A DNA stretch of 64,000 nt, taken from NCBI GenBank assembly GCA_041746135.1, contig JBGTHQ010000028.1, forward strand, positions 124,001 through 188,000, given 5' to 3'. How positions within the stretch are numbered: the first letter of the stretch is position 1; each line of letters opens with the position of its first letter. A program made the translations under genes and the position numbers. This DNA is from Alg239-R122 sp041746135 (lineage in GTDB: Bacteria; Pseudomonadota; Alphaproteobacteria; Sphingomonadales; Sphingomonadaceae). Under the pieces are notes generated by a model. It worked only from the letters and a program-made list of their open reading frames with translations, did not search any database and was not told the DNA's origin. Below are positions 7,983 to 17,205 of this stretch, piece after piece.

Positions 7983-9403
7983 TTCACGTCTCCCTCGCCT
8001 GGCTGTCCTAATTCGAAATCGCTGACCGGACGCAACGCCGGATTGTTCGCGTCGTATAGCAAACTGCCATCGATCCAGACTTTTTCAGGCCGCGCGTAAA
8101 CACTGAGCGGGTTTCCGTTCCACAGTACCACATCGGCCATCTTACCGTTTTTCAGGCTGCCGGTGCGCTCTTCAATGCCCAGCGCCTTCGCGGCATTATA
8201 TGTAATCCACCGGATCGCCGTGGCATCGCTGATCTCGATGCCCATGCGGCGGCCATCAGCGAGCGCCTTGGCCGCTTCCTGATTGAGCCGCTGGATCTGG
8301 TCCTGATCGTCGCTGTGGATGATCGTGCACGCGCCAGCATTTTGAATGAGAGCGGCGTTTTCGGGAATGGCGTCATAGGCTTCCAGCTTGAAACCCCACC
8401 AATCGGCCCATACCGCCGAACACACATTATTATCGCGCAATATGTCCGCGATCTTATAACTTTCGACGGCATGGTGAAATGTGGAAACGGTATAGCCGAA
8501 TTCCTTCGCCATATCGATAACCGTTGCCATTTCGTCGGCGCGGTAACAATGGTTGTGAATCTTGATCTTGCCTTCAAGCGCGTCCTTCAGCGTATCCATG
8601 CCAATATCACGCGAAGGCGGCGTCCCGCCTTTCTCGTCATATTTGTCCCATTTTGCCTTGTATTCGGCGGCTTTTGCCCATGTCTGGCGGTTGAGCGCCA
8701 GATTGCCCATACGGCTGCCGGGCTTTTGCCCGCGCGAACCATAAACGCGCTTGGGGTTTTCGCCGCACGCCATTTTCAGGCCATAGGGCGCACCGGGGAA
8801 TTTCATCGCTTGCGTCGTGCGCGCGGGTACGTTCTTCAATATTACCGAGCGACCTCCGAACAGGTTGGCGGAGCCGGGCAGGATTTGCAGCGATGTGATG
8901 CCGCCATTGGTCAAAGCGCGGCTAAAGCCTGGATCTTGCGGCCATACTCCATGCTCGGCCCATACATCCGGCGTCACGGGGCCGGTCACTTCGTTGCCGT
9001 CGGAAACCGCATCCACCGATGGCGAAGGATAGTTGCCGAGATGACTATGCACGTCGATAATTCCCGGCGTCACATATTTACCGGTGCCGTCGAATACCAA
9101 TATGTCGGCAGGAATAGGTGTGTTCGGTCCACCGACGGACGTGATTTTGCCGCCGGAAAGGAAGATCACCCCGTTTTCGATCCGGCCGCCTTCGCCGTCA
9201 AATATGGTGGCGCCCCTGATCGCGGTGGCATTGCCCGGATAAGCTTTATAGGTGGACGGATAAGGATTGTCGTCGAAACTTATACGCTCGCTTTTGCTAT
9301 CAGCCGAACTGTCGCTAGTGCTCTTGGCAGCCTGCTCGACCGACCCGCTGGCGCACCCCGCCACGGGCAGTGACAGAAGCGGCGCCCACAAAAACATGCG
9401 CAT
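7979..9403 (-). CDS. Lipoprotein amidohydrolase with intact HxH
   Basis: A 474-residue amidohydrolase with a lipoprotein signal: lipobox V-A-G-C makes C17 the predicted lipidated residue, so it is anchored in the envelope. The barrel carries the metal-binding H119-S-H121 in TPGIIDVHSHLG, further histidines at NHCYRAD and STFHHA, and a late Asp in IHSDDQDQ. The C-terminal GSLKNGKMADVVLWNGNPL is the usual family ending. Residues 20-50 are a Ser/Asp-rich linker after the anchor. It precedes and overlaps the HxH-less paralogue, so the two are made together. Amidohydrolases of this periplasmic type are often assigned to dipeptide or cyclic-imide hydrolysis, but no substrate can be fixed here. The oligopeptide transporter just upstream fits a peptide role. 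Confidence 0.88.
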   Translation of the reverse strand: MRMFLWAPLLSLPVAGCASGSVEQAAKSTSDSSADSKSERISFDDNPYPSTYKAYPGNATAIRGATIFDGEGGRIENGVIFLSGGKITSVGGPNTPIPADILVFDGTGKYVTPGIIDVHSHLGNYPSPSVDAVSDGNEVTGPVTPDVWAEHGVWPQDPGFSRALTNGGITSLQILPGSANLFGGRSVILKNVPARTTQAMKFPGAPYGLKMACGENPKRVYGSRGQKPGSRMGNLALNRQTWAKAAEYKAKWDKYDEKGGTPPSRDIGMDTLKDALEGKIKIHNHCYRADEMATVIDMAKEFGYTVSTFHHAVESYKIADILRDNNVCSAVWADWWGFKLEAYDAIPENAALIQNAGACTIIHSDDQDQIQRLNQEAAKALADGRRMGIEISDATAIRWITYNAAKALGIEERTGSLKNGKMADVVLWNGNPLSVYARPEKVWIDGSLLYDANNPALRPVSDFELGQPGEGDVK

Positions 9404-9435
9404 GAAAAGTCTCTCCCAAATCTATATGCCGTGCC

Positions 9436-11010
9436 TTAATTGCGGGTCGCGGGATGAATGCCGGCAGCCTGCGGCTCGCCGACCTCATTCTGCCCAGCAA
9501 GGTCGTCACCGACATTGTCGTCCTGCAGCGTATCGAGGTGCATCAGTTTCTTGATCAGCGGGCTGATCACCATCACACCGACACCCACTCCGATAGCGAC
9601 CCAGCCAACAGTGGAGTACACATCCAGAACCACGCTCTTGCCGGATGCTTCCCCAACGCCTTCTGCACCGGTTGCTGAAGCGATCAGGCCAGCAGCAAAA
9701 TTGCCCGTTGCCGAAGCGAAGAACCATGTACCCATAATAAGCGATGCCATATGTGCCGGCGCAAGGCGGTTCATAGCCGACAGACCAACGGGAGACAGGC
9801 AAAGTTCGCCGGTCGTGTGCAACAGGTAGATAAGGAAGATGAATATAACCGGTGTTGGAACATCGATACCAACCGAGCCTGCACCCCATACAAGAACGAG
9901 GAAACCCAAACCGACCTGAACAACACCAAGTCCGAATTTGAGCGGCGTCGAAGGTTCGATACCCTTACGGCCCATGACTGTCCACGCTATGGCAAAAACA
10001 GGTGCCAGCATGATGATATAGATTGCGTTGATCGATTGGAATACCGAAGCGGGGACACCGCCGCGATCAACATGACGATCGGTAAACAGGTTCAGCGAAG
10101 AACCGGCCTGTTCGAACAGTGCCCAGAAGATGATCGATGTCAGGATCAGGAACATTGCCGCTAAAATGCGATCGCGATCGTGAGGCGCCAGCTTAATCAC
10201 AGCAGTGCCGATCACGTACGACACAAGTATGAGTCCAAAGCCGCCCAGAAGCCAGCCCACCAGTTGCTGATATTGTATCAAGGCCCAGCAAATCGCGACC
10301 AGCGCGATGCCGATTGCATACATCGACCATTCCGTATTTTTTGCGAGCGGCTTAGGTGGTTCACCACGGCCTAAAAGCAACGGTTTGCCCCATATAAATA
10401 CGATAAGTCCCGCCAGCATCCCAATGCCCGCAAGTCCAAAACCATAGCCCCATCCATAAGTTTCGCCAATATAACCGCACAGCAACGAACCAAGGGCCGC
10501 GCCCAGATTGATGCCCATATAGAATATGGTATAGGCGCCATCCCTGCGTACGTCGGTACGCGGATAGAGCTGCCCCACGATGACGGAGATATTTGCCTTG
10601 AGAAAGCCGGACCCCACAATAATCAGAGCCAGCGCCATCCAGAACACATATATTACCGGATTATCGACACTTCCCGCTCTTGGAGAACCCTCAAAAGCCA
10701 TAAAGAAATGGCCCAGGGTCAGCAAGACAGCGCCAAACAGCACCGCTTTTCTCTGACCAAGATATCTGTCAGCCAAATAACCGCCAACCACAGGCGTAAT
10801 ATATACAAGCGCGGTATACGCACCGTAGATAATCCCAGCTTCTCCGTCGGAAAAAAGCCAGTGTTTGGTCAGATAGAAGATAAGCAGCGCGCGCATACCG
10901 TAATAGGAAAAGCGTTCCCACATCTCGGCAAAAAATAATACGAACAGACCTTTAGGATGCCCAAGCCACGTTCCTGCAGCGTCTCCGCTCTCCTGATAAG
11001 TGCCCGCCAT
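9436..11010 (-). CDS. Proton-dependent oligopeptide transporter (POT/PTR family)
   Basis: A roughly 524-residue inner-membrane protein with 12 to 14 hydrophobic helices. The POT signature FFAEMWERFSYYGMRALLIFYL-type helix 1 (with ExxERFxYY) identifies a proton-coupled di/tripeptide importer. Upstream in-frame ATG codons at 11049 and 11073 would add 13 and 21 residues; 11010 is preferred because MAGTYQESG leads directly into the helix 1 region and a GGGAG lies about ten bases upstream, but 11049 is also possible. Same-strand and about 33 bases upstream of the amidohydrolase pair, so peptide uptake and hydrolysis may be linked. Confidence 0.92.
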   Translation of the reverse strand: MAGTYQESGDAAGTWLGHPKGLFVLFFAEMWERFSYYGMRALLIFYLTKHWLFSDGEAGIIYGAYTALVYITPVVGGYLADRYLGQRKAVLFGAVLLTLGHFFMAFEGSPRAGSVDNPVIYVFWMALALIIVGSGFLKANISVIVGQLYPRTDVRRDGAYTIFYMGINLGAALGSLLCGYIGETYGWGYGFGLAGIGMLAGLIVFIWGKPLLLGRGEPPKPLAKNTEWSMYAIGIALVAICWALIQYQQLVGWLLGGFGLILVSYVIGTAVIKLAPHDRDRILAAMFLILTSIIFWALFEQAGSSLNLFTDRHVDRGGVPASVFQSINAIYIIMLAPVFAIAWTVMGRKGIEPSTPLKFGLGVVQVGLGFLVLVWGAGSVGIDVPTPVIFIFLIYLLHTTGELCLSPVGLSAMNRLAPAHMASLIMGTWFFASATGNFAAGLIASATGAEGVGEASGKSVVLDVYSTVGWVAIGVGVGVMVISPLIKKLMHLDTLQDDNVGDDLAGQNEVGEPQAAGIHPATRN

Positions 11011-11154
11011 TATCTCTATACTCCCGAATATATTTGCCTCTATGGGCATTTTTGATTCCCGCACACTAGTCAAAAAATTGCCCGTGTGAAGAAGATTGTT
11101 ACACTAAGGTATAAAAATATGGCGATTTGACGCTCTACCGCTTAAAGATGCACC

Positions 11155-11763
11155 ATGTTTAATGATCTGCGTTCACCTGTCACCTATATCTCCACTCGCC
11201 GTTCGTGCCGTCCGCGCGACATGATGGCACCCGGCCCCGACATGAACGAATTGCGCCAGATTGTTCAGGTCGCTTTGCGCACCCCCGATCACGGAAAGCT
11301 TGTGCCATGGCGCGTCGTTCATGTGAAACCTGCGCAGCGCAATATGCTCTCCGAAAGCTTGCAGGCCGTTTATTTGCACGAAAGGCCCGATGCCGGACGG
11401 CTCGAGCTGGAAGCCATGGACATGTTCGCACGCCATGCACCCGAACTCCTGACCATTCTCTACAGCCCCCGCAAAAGCAGCAAGATTCCCGAATGGGAAC
11501 AGCAGCTAAGCGCTGGAGCGTTTTGTATGAACATCTTGCATGCCGCCCATATACAGGGTTTTGTCGGCGGCTGGATTACAGGATGGCCAGCCTATAGCGA
11601 TCAAGTACGCGATATGTTCGGTGCCGCTCCGGAACGCATTGCGGGCTTCATTTATATCGGCACCCCGGTATCGCCACTCGAGGAACGTCCGCGGCCCGCG
11701 CTCGATGATGTTTTCAAAGACTGGAACCCTCAACCTTACAGCAGTTTACGAGATACAGCTTGA
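11155..11763 (+). CDS. Nitroreductase-family FMN oxidoreductase (YdjA-like)
   Basis: This 202-residue protein has the short nitroreductase fold: N-terminal STRRSCRPRD for FMN phosphate contact, APDHGKLVPW-type loop (here RTPDHGKLVPWR), and the central LHAAHIQGFVGGWITG helix that packs against the flavin. Such enzymes reduce nitro compounds, quinones or related substrates with NAD(P)H. It is divergent from the peptide transporter and about 30 bases upstream of a small GntR regulator in the same direction, which could control it. The natural substrate is unknown. Confidence 0.88.
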   Translation: MFNDLRSPVTYISTRRSCRPRDMMAPGPDMNELRQIVQVALRTPDHGKLVPWRVVHVKPAQRNMLSESLQAVYLHERPDAGRLELEAMDMFARHAPELLTILYSPRKSSKIPEWEQQLSAGAFCMNILHAAHIQGFVGGWITGWPAYSDQVRDMFGAAPERIAGFIYIGTPVSPLEERPRPALDDVFKDWNPQPYSSLRDTA

Positions 11764-11795
11764 CCTCGCGCGGTGTATTATGGCAGTGAAGCAGT

Positions 11796-12143
11796 ATGAA
11801 AACAGTTACCAAGCCCGTCTATCTTAAACTGCGCGACATCATCGCGGCATCGATACTCAATGGCGAATATGAGGAGGGAGACATGCTTCCGTCCGTGCGG
11901 AGTTTCGCTGTCAGCCAAGGCGCAAATCCGCTCACTGTCGCCAAAGCCTATCAGGGTTTCCAGGATGACGGACTGGTCGAAGTACAACGCGGCGTCGGCA
12001 TGTACGTCGCCAAAGGTGCGACCGAAAAACTGCGCCGGATAGAACGCGACAACTTTCTGACTCATATCTGGCCGCCCGTCATGCGCCAAATGAAACAGAT
12101 CGGCATCAGTCCGCAGGAATTGCTGTCACTCGAAAACAATTAA
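11796..12143 (+). CDS. GntR-family regulator, short YtrA type
   Basis: A 115-residue protein with an N-terminal GntR winged helix (YLKLRDIIAASIL, GDMLPSVRSFAVSQGANPLTVAKAYQGFQDDGLVEVQRGVGMYV) and only a short helical C-terminal extension instead of an effector domain. That is the YtrA-subfamily layout, typical of regulators acting on neighbouring transport or drug-response genes. It follows the nitroreductase gene by 32 bases and converges on prsR. No operator was identified with confidence. Target genes are unknown; the adjacent nitroreductase is the first candidate. Confidence 0.88.
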   Translation: MKTVTKPVYLKLRDIIAASILNGEYEEGDMLPSVRSFAVSQGANPLTVAKAYQGFQDDGLVEVQRGVGMYVAKGATEKLRRIERDNFLTHIWPPVMRQMKQIGISPQELLSLENN

Positions 12144-12172
12144 ACACGGCCAATATTCTATTTAACTGGCTG

Positions 12173-13549
12173 TCAGCTTTGCATGTCATATTGCTTTAAC
12201 AGATCATAAAGTGTCGGACGGCTGATACCAAGCAGTTTGGCAGTGTTCGATATATTGCCCGTGTTGCGCGACAGCGCATGACGGATTGCAGTGCGGTCGG
12301 CATGTTCCCGGGCAGCTTTCAGATTCAGAAATTGCGGTTTCCCCTCGCTGTCCGCTCCCAGATCGAGATCTTCGGCCGTTACGAGTTTCCCGTCCGCCAT
12401 GATGACCGCACGCTTCACACGGTTTTCCAGTTCGCGTACGTTACCCGGCCAGTTCCAGCCATCCAGCGCCGCAAGCGCATCGGGGGCGAATCCTTTTACC
12501 GACGGCTGTATTTCGGTGGCAAATCTGGTCAAAAAATGTTTGGCAAGCAGCACGGCATCTCCCGGTCGCTCGGCCAATGCCGGTATGCGGATGACGATTT
12601 CCGCTAGACGATAATACAGATCCTCGCGAAATGTGCCTTCGGCAATCATCTGTTCCAAATTTTGGTGCGTGGCGCACACGATACGTGTATCGACCGTAAT
12701 CGGCTTGCGTCCGCCGATCCTCTCGATCACCCGCTCCTGCAGGAAACGCAGTATCTTTACTTGCAACGGCAAGGGTATGTCGCCCACCTCGTCCAGGAAA
12801 AGCGTGCCCCCATTGGCGAGCTCTATCTTGCCCTCGATTGTTTTAATGGCACCAGTAAACGCGCCTTTTTCATGCCCGAACAGCTCGCTTTCCAACAGGT
12901 TTTCGGGTATCGCGGCGCAGTTAATCGCAATAAAGGCGCCCGATCGCCGTTCGCTTTTCTCATGTACGCCGCGGGCCAGCAATTCCTTACCAGTTCCGCT
13001 AGCACCCAAAAGCATGACCGAAACATTCGTATTAGCGACGCGCTCCACCATATTCGCAACTTTGAGCATTTCCGGCGCGCCCGTCACCATTTGACCGAGC
13101 ACCCGATTATCGTCGCCCACTTTGGCTTGCAGCTTGATATTCTCCTGTTCCAACCCGTGCACATGGAACGCACGACGCACGATCAGACCAAGTTCGTCGA
13201 TGTCAATCGGTTTGCGGTAAAAATCATAGGCTCCCGAAGCTATGGCCTGCAAAGCGCTGTCATGCGCGCCATGTCCGGAGGCGATGATAACCTTGGTTCC
13301 GGGTTTCGCATGCAATATGTCTTCCAGCGTGGCAAATCCTTCGGTCGTGCCGTCAGGATCAGGCGGTAACCCAAGATCGAGCGTGACCACGTCCGGACTT
13401 TCTGAACGCAGCAACGTGATTGCTTCCTGCCGATCGCTCGCCAGCAATACGGTAAAATCCTCATAAGCCCATTTCAGCTGTTTTTGCAGACCCGGATCGT
13501 CCTCGATCACCAGCAACTTAGGCGCGTCTTTTGCTTTGTCATTCGCCAT
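12173..13549 (-). CDS. prsR: PEP-CTERM-system sigma-54 response regulator PrsR
   Basis: A 458-residue NtrC-type regulator. The receiver domain (1-120) has acidic residues D17/D18, phosphoacceptor D58 and K113. The AAA+ domain has Walker A GASGTGKE at 182-189, the sigma-54-contacting GAFTGA at 229-234, and Walker B LFLDEVGD. A Fis-type helix-turn-helix closes the protein (GNISNTAKLLGISRPTLYDLL). The combination with the adjacent PrsK-type kinase and the TIGR03013 sugar transferase marks the PEP-CTERM/exosortase regulatory pair, known to activate sigma-54 promoters of exopolysaccharide and PEP-CTERM genes. Its ATG overlaps the prsK stop by one base. No sigma-54 promoter for its targets was found in this part of the window. 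Confidence 0.92.
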   Translation of the reverse strand: MANDKAKDAPKLLVIEDDPGLQKQLKWAYEDFTVLLASDRQEAITLLRSESPDVVTLDLGLPPDPDGTTEGFATLEDILHAKPGTKVIIASGHGAHDSALQAIASGAYDFYRKPIDIDELGLIVRRAFHVHGLEQENIKLQAKVGDDNRVLGQMVTGAPEMLKVANMVERVANTNVSVMLLGASGTGKELLARGVHEKSERRSGAFIAINCAAIPENLLESELFGHEKGAFTGAIKTIEGKIELANGGTLFLDEVGDIPLPLQVKILRFLQERVIERIGGRKPITVDTRIVCATHQNLEQMIAEGTFREDLYYRLAEIVIRIPALAERPGDAVLLAKHFLTRFATEIQPSVKGFAPDALAALDGWNWPGNVRELENRVKRAVIMADGKLVTAEDLDLGADSEGKPQFLNLKAAREHADRTAIRHALSRNTGNISNTAKLLGISRPTLYDLLKQYDMQS

Positions 13550-15654
13550 CAGGCGGCTTCCTCTTTATTGTGCTCAGCGAGACTTATTTTCCCGTTTGCA
13601 AGCGGCAGACGAACGGTAAAACGGGTGCCATGTCCGGGATGCGTTTCCACCTCGATCTGTCCGTGCATCGCCTCGACCAGGGTGCGTGCTTCATAGGCGC
13701 CGATGCCAAATCCGTCATTCTTGCTAGATACGAACGGTTTAAACAGGCTTGACCGAACGAATTCCGCGGTCATGCCAGAGCCGCTATCGGCTATCTCGAT
13801 GCAACCATACGGGCCGTCCCGGTAGGATTTCAAAACGACCGGGTTCCCAGCAGCGCTTGCGTCAATCGCATTTTGTAGCAAGTGGCCGATTACCTGTTCC
13901 AGATTTTCTGCACTGGCCAGGACTGTTACGGTGCCATTACCGATATATTCTATTTCATGTCCGCACGATCTTGCCTTCACCACACGGCCAATAATATCGG
14001 CGGGATCGATTTCCCCAATTTCGCTGCGCTGCGACCGGCCGTATTGGGAGAAACGCGCCAGCATGGTGTTCATGCGGTTGACCGATCCACCGAGTGTTTC
14101 GATCATATCCTTGCGAAATTCCGGGTTGTCGGCATGCCTTTGCGCATTGCGCGCGACGAGTGTCAATTGGCTGACGATATTCTTTATGTCGTGCATCACG
14201 AATGCGAAACGGCGATTGAACTCGTCGAACTGGCGAGACTGCAAGAGCGCTTCCTGGCCTTTTTGTTCGGCAAGATAGCTGGCCACCTGCCGCCCAACCA
14301 CGCGCAACATGTCGAAATCCTCCCAATCGAGCATCCTTGTAAAAGAGGGACGCGAAAGCACGACAATCCCGGCAAGGCGATTGAAATGCACCAGCGGAAC
14401 GATTGCCCATGCGCTTTCCTCTTCGACCAGCCATTGCGGAATGGCACCAGCATCGCAATGATCGTCCTTGCCTGCCCGTAACTGGGTAAGCTCGACAATA
14501 TCTTCGGTGTTTTCGAAATACGGTATCGTGGAACTGTTGCAGGCGGTTGCAGGCACTTTTATCGTCGGCCAGTTCCATCGGGCCTGTAGCTCCAGCCGGC
14601 CATGCTCGTTGGGCGTAAGCAACAGTCCCGCCGACGATTCGGGTATGTCCGCCACCGCCTGGATTACTCTTTTGTGGAAGGGCGCGGCATCATCACCCGG
14701 ACGGCCGATGGTATCGGTAAAGCGCATCCATTCCGCACGATAGTCGTACCGATGCTGGAAGAGATGCTTCGCCACTTTGACCTTGAACCAGGCACGGTAC
14801 CGCGCCGAGGGCAAAAAGCACAGCGCGGCGATCGACATGCCAAACACGATGCTGATCTGGGCAAGCCGCGCATAATCGCCGCCGATAATCTGTAAAGCCT
14901 GTGCCACCAGCACCATGACCGCAAGATAACTCCCTATGGCTATCAGCGACAGACTCTGAAACGCCATCGAACGTGATACGTGGATTTTGGGAACGTCGCC
15001 GCGATGCGTGGCATAGGCGAAAAAGCAAATCACTCCGGTCATCGCCGCACCGCGTAAGGCAAACAATTCAGTGGATATCTGGCTGGCAAGATAGGCAACC
15101 GTGTAGAGATTGAGATCATAGCCCCATAATGCTGCCAGCGCCCCGATCTGAAGTTTCATGCGAGGCTGCGCGGATACGAATGACATGGTGTAAAGATTGT
15201 GCACAAGAACGAGCATTCCGGTCGCAAGCAACAAGCGCATCACAATGCCGCTGTAAAACAGCAATTGTCCCGTTCCGCCGATATCGGCATAAATTTGGAA
15301 AAGCGCATCCACGACGATTTGCACGCACAGCACGCTTACCAGCACGCCGTATATGGCGCTGACTGACCGGGGTTGTTTGTTGCGCCCATCGGTGCGTAAC
15401 AATCCGTACATGAATCCAAGCCATGCAAAGTTGCGGACAGTCTCGGCAAATACGGCTACCGAATTGTCGTTGCCTTCAACAGCTACGGCGAGTGCCCAAA
15501 AGCTGGTTACAGCAAGCGCAGGAACAAGCATCACTCTGGGCGCACCACTACGAATGCCCTTATGCCACAACCATATGGCCAGCGCGGCTGACAAAAATGC
15601 AGCACTGGCATGTAACCAGAACAGCGCCCCTGCCCAGAATTGGGTGTCCGCCAT
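13549..15654 (-). CDS. prsK: PEP-CTERM-system histidine kinase PrsK
   Basis: About 701 residues. The N-terminal half has eight or more membrane segments (to about residue 285), followed by a GAF-like sensor region (around 320-460) and a histidine-kinase core with the atypical H-box FAFVMHDIKN (H488), an N-box with LLQNAIDAS, and G boxes DSGSGM and GFGIGAYEA. This layout is characteristic of PrsK. The start at 15654 (MADTQFWAG) overlaps the TGA of the upstream sugar transferase as TGATG; the more upstream in-frame codon would add seven residues. Signals to PrsR, encoded directly downstream. The stimulus is unknown. Confidence 0.92.
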   Translation of the reverse strand: MADTQFWAGALFWLHASAAFLSAALAIWLWHKGIRSGAPRVMLVPALAVTSFWALAVAVEGNDNSVAVFAETVRNFAWLGFMYGLLRTDGRNKQPRSVSAIYGVLVSVLCVQIVVDALFQIYADIGGTGQLLFYSGIVMRLLLATGMLVLVHNLYTMSFVSAQPRMKLQIGALAALWGYDLNLYTVAYLASQISTELFALRGAAMTGVICFFAYATHRGDVPKIHVSRSMAFQSLSLIAIGSYLAVMVLVAQALQIIGGDYARLAQISIVFGMSIAALCFLPSARYRAWFKVKVAKHLFQHRYDYRAEWMRFTDTIGRPGDDAAPFHKRVIQAVADIPESSAGLLLTPNEHGRLELQARWNWPTIKVPATACNSSTIPYFENTEDIVELTQLRAGKDDHCDAGAIPQWLVEEESAWAIVPLVHFNRLAGIVVLSRPSFTRMLDWEDFDMLRVVGRQVASYLAEQKGQEALLQSRQFDEFNRRFAFVMHDIKNIVSQLTLVARNAQRHADNPEFRKDMIETLGGSVNRMNTMLARFSQYGRSQRSEIGEIDPADIIGRVVKARSCGHEIEYIGNGTVTVLASAENLEQVIGHLLQNAIDASAAGNPVVLKSYRDGPYGCIEIADSGSGMTAEFVRSSLFKPFVSSKNDGFGIGAYEARTLVEAMHGQIEVETHPGHGTRFTVRLPLANGKISLAEHNKEEAA

Positions 15655-17042
15655 CAACGAGCTCCTTCCGGCCACAGCACGACCCGAATCGTCTGCAAAA
15701 GGATCAGCAAGTCGAGGAAAGGCGTATAGTTTTTGGCATAATACAAATCATATTCGAGCTTATGCCGGGAATCCTCGATTGATGCGCCATAGGGATAGTT
15801 TATTTGGGCCCAGCCGGTAATTCCGGGCTTCACCATATGTCGTTCGGCATAATAGGGCATTTTCGTTTCGAGATCTGACACGAATTCGGGTCGCTCGGGC
15901 CGTGGGCCAACGAAACTCATCTGTCCTTTCATGACGCTCCATGCCTGCGGCAATTCGTCTATCCGGGTCGTGCGGATGAACCGGCCCACGCGCGTGATGC
16001 GCGGATCGTTTTTTTCTGCCCATACTGCTTTGCCGCCCAATTCAGCATCTACCCGCATCGAACGCAGTTTCGTCACTTCGAAAATCTGGCCATAAAGCCC
16101 GACCCGCGCTTGCCGGAAAAAAGCGGGGCCTTTGCTGTCCAGCTTGACGAGAAGAGCAAATAGCAGGATCACCGGAACGAAAAACAACAGCAGGACCGCA
16201 CTGGCGATAATATCGAAAAATCGCTTGGCGATCGTCGATATCCAGCGACCCGAGGAAAACCCGTCGGAAAAAATAAGCCAGCTCGGGTTGACGCTGGCAA
16301 GGTCGACCCGGCCTGTCTCGCGTTCGAGAAATGTCGAAAGATCGTTGACATGTACACCCGTCGTCTTGATCCGCAAAAGATCCGACAGGGGCAACGCATT
16401 GCGCCGCTCTTCGAGTGCCAAAACCACCTCACTGGCATTCAGGTTTTCGACGTGTTTCGCCAGGTTCTTTATGGCACTGCGATCGATTGCCTCTTCGACA
16501 ATTTTTTTAGCTTCCATCATGCCGACATATCCGACCACGACAAAACCGCTATCGGCCTTCTCGGCCAGTTTGGATATACGCAGCGCGCGCGGTCCGGCCC
16601 CTAGTACGAGAAGTCGGCGCTTGAAAGCGCCCGTTCCCAACAGTCCGCTCAGCAGCATTCGGTTGAGAACAAGCAGGACAATCGCAGTGCCCATTGCGAA
16701 TATGAGCATGGATCGCCATAATGTGGTGCCGGGCAGGATAAAAAACATCACCGACATGAATATTACGCCCAGCGAAAGCGCAACGAGCAGGCGCGCTACC
16801 GCAAAGCGCATGGATTGTAACGCGTCGCTGCCATAAACGCCCACGGCTACCATCGCCAGCAGCTGCAACAGGGCGAAGCTGATGATCGGCCATATACGTG
16901 TCATTACAGGCCCGACGTCCAGACCGGCAAGGCCCGCTCGTATGTTCCACCCTATCTCCGCCGATACGAGTAAAAGGATCAGGTCGATGAGACCCAATAG
17001 CATGACCGCGTGCGGTACATAATGTTTGAACAAGCGAAACAT
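15654..17042 (-). CDS. PEP-CTERM/XrtA-associated sugar transferase (TIGR03013 type)
   Basis: A 462-residue membrane glycosyltransferase that starts exopolysaccharide assembly by moving a sugar phosphate to undecaprenyl phosphate. Four or five N-terminal membrane helices (residues about 10-125) are followed by a Rossmann-like CoA-binding-type region (LVLGAGPRALRI) and a C-terminal bacterial sugar-transferase domain with KRFFDIIASAV, KLRSMRVDAE, DPRITRVGRFIRTTRIDELPQ and SFVGPRPERPEF motifs. The neighbouring prsK and prsR place it with the exosortase-linked group TIGR03013. It is the first gene of a three-gene overlapping operon. No exosortase gene or PEP-CTERM substrate was seen nearby. Confidence 0.93.
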   Translation of the reverse strand: MFRLFKHYVPHAVMLLGLIDLILLLVSAEIGWNIRAGLAGLDVGPVMTRIWPIISFALLQLLAMVAVGVYGSDALQSMRFAVARLLVALSLGVIFMSVMFFILPGTTLWRSMLIFAMGTAIVLLVLNRMLLSGLLGTGAFKRRLLVLGAGPRALRISKLAEKADSGFVVVGYVGMMEAKKIVEEAIDRSAIKNLAKHVENLNASEVVLALEERRNALPLSDLLRIKTTGVHVNDLSTFLERETGRVDLASVNPSWLIFSDGFSSGRWISTIAKRFFDIIASAVLLLFFVPVILLFALLVKLDSKGPAFFRQARVGLYGQIFEVTKLRSMRVDAELGGKAVWAEKNDPRITRVGRFIRTTRIDELPQAWSVMKGQMSFVGPRPERPEFVSDLETKMPYYAERHMVKPGITGWAQINYPYGASIEDSRHKLEYDLYYAKNYTPFLDLLILLQTIRVVLWPEGAR

Positions 17043-17084
17043 ATATAACCCATTTGCTTGACACGAGAAAATACGCGCTGCACA

Positions 17085-17093
17085 TGCTATAAT
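17085..17093 (+). promoter_or_regulatory. Possible extended -10 promoter element for the mannose-1-phosphate guanylyltransferase
   Basis: TGCTATAAT is a perfect extended -10 element about 112 bases before the start codon at 17206. A TTGACA lies at 17058-17063, but the 24-base spacing is too long for a standard sigma-70 pair, so recognition would depend on the extended -10. No transcript data; assignment is tentative. Confidence 0.35.
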
Positions 17094-17102
17094 GGCAACA
17101 GG

Positions 17103-17137
17103 TAAAGTGTCGATTAACTTTACACTTTATTGTAAAG
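17103..17137. promoter_or_regulatory. Overlapping inverted repeats, operator-like
   Basis: Within 35 bases there are two overlapping perfect inverted repeats: TAAAGTGT (17103-17110) with ACACTTTA (17122-17129), and CTTTAC (17118-17123) with GTAAAG (17132-17137). They sit in the 163-base divergent gap between the sugar transferase and the guanylyltransferase gene, just downstream of the candidate -10. The layout suggests a protein-binding operator. The binding protein is unknown. Confidence 0.45.
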
Positions 17138-17205
17138 ATTGGCTTTGGTATCCGAGAATATGCTTAGAATAGTGTTCTAGGGGACACCTGCGAGGAAAGA
17201 ATACT

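Noticed and set aside
17058..17093. Standard sigma-70 promoter made of TTGACA and TATAAT
   Set aside because: The spacing is 24 bases, too long; kept only as a possible extended -10.
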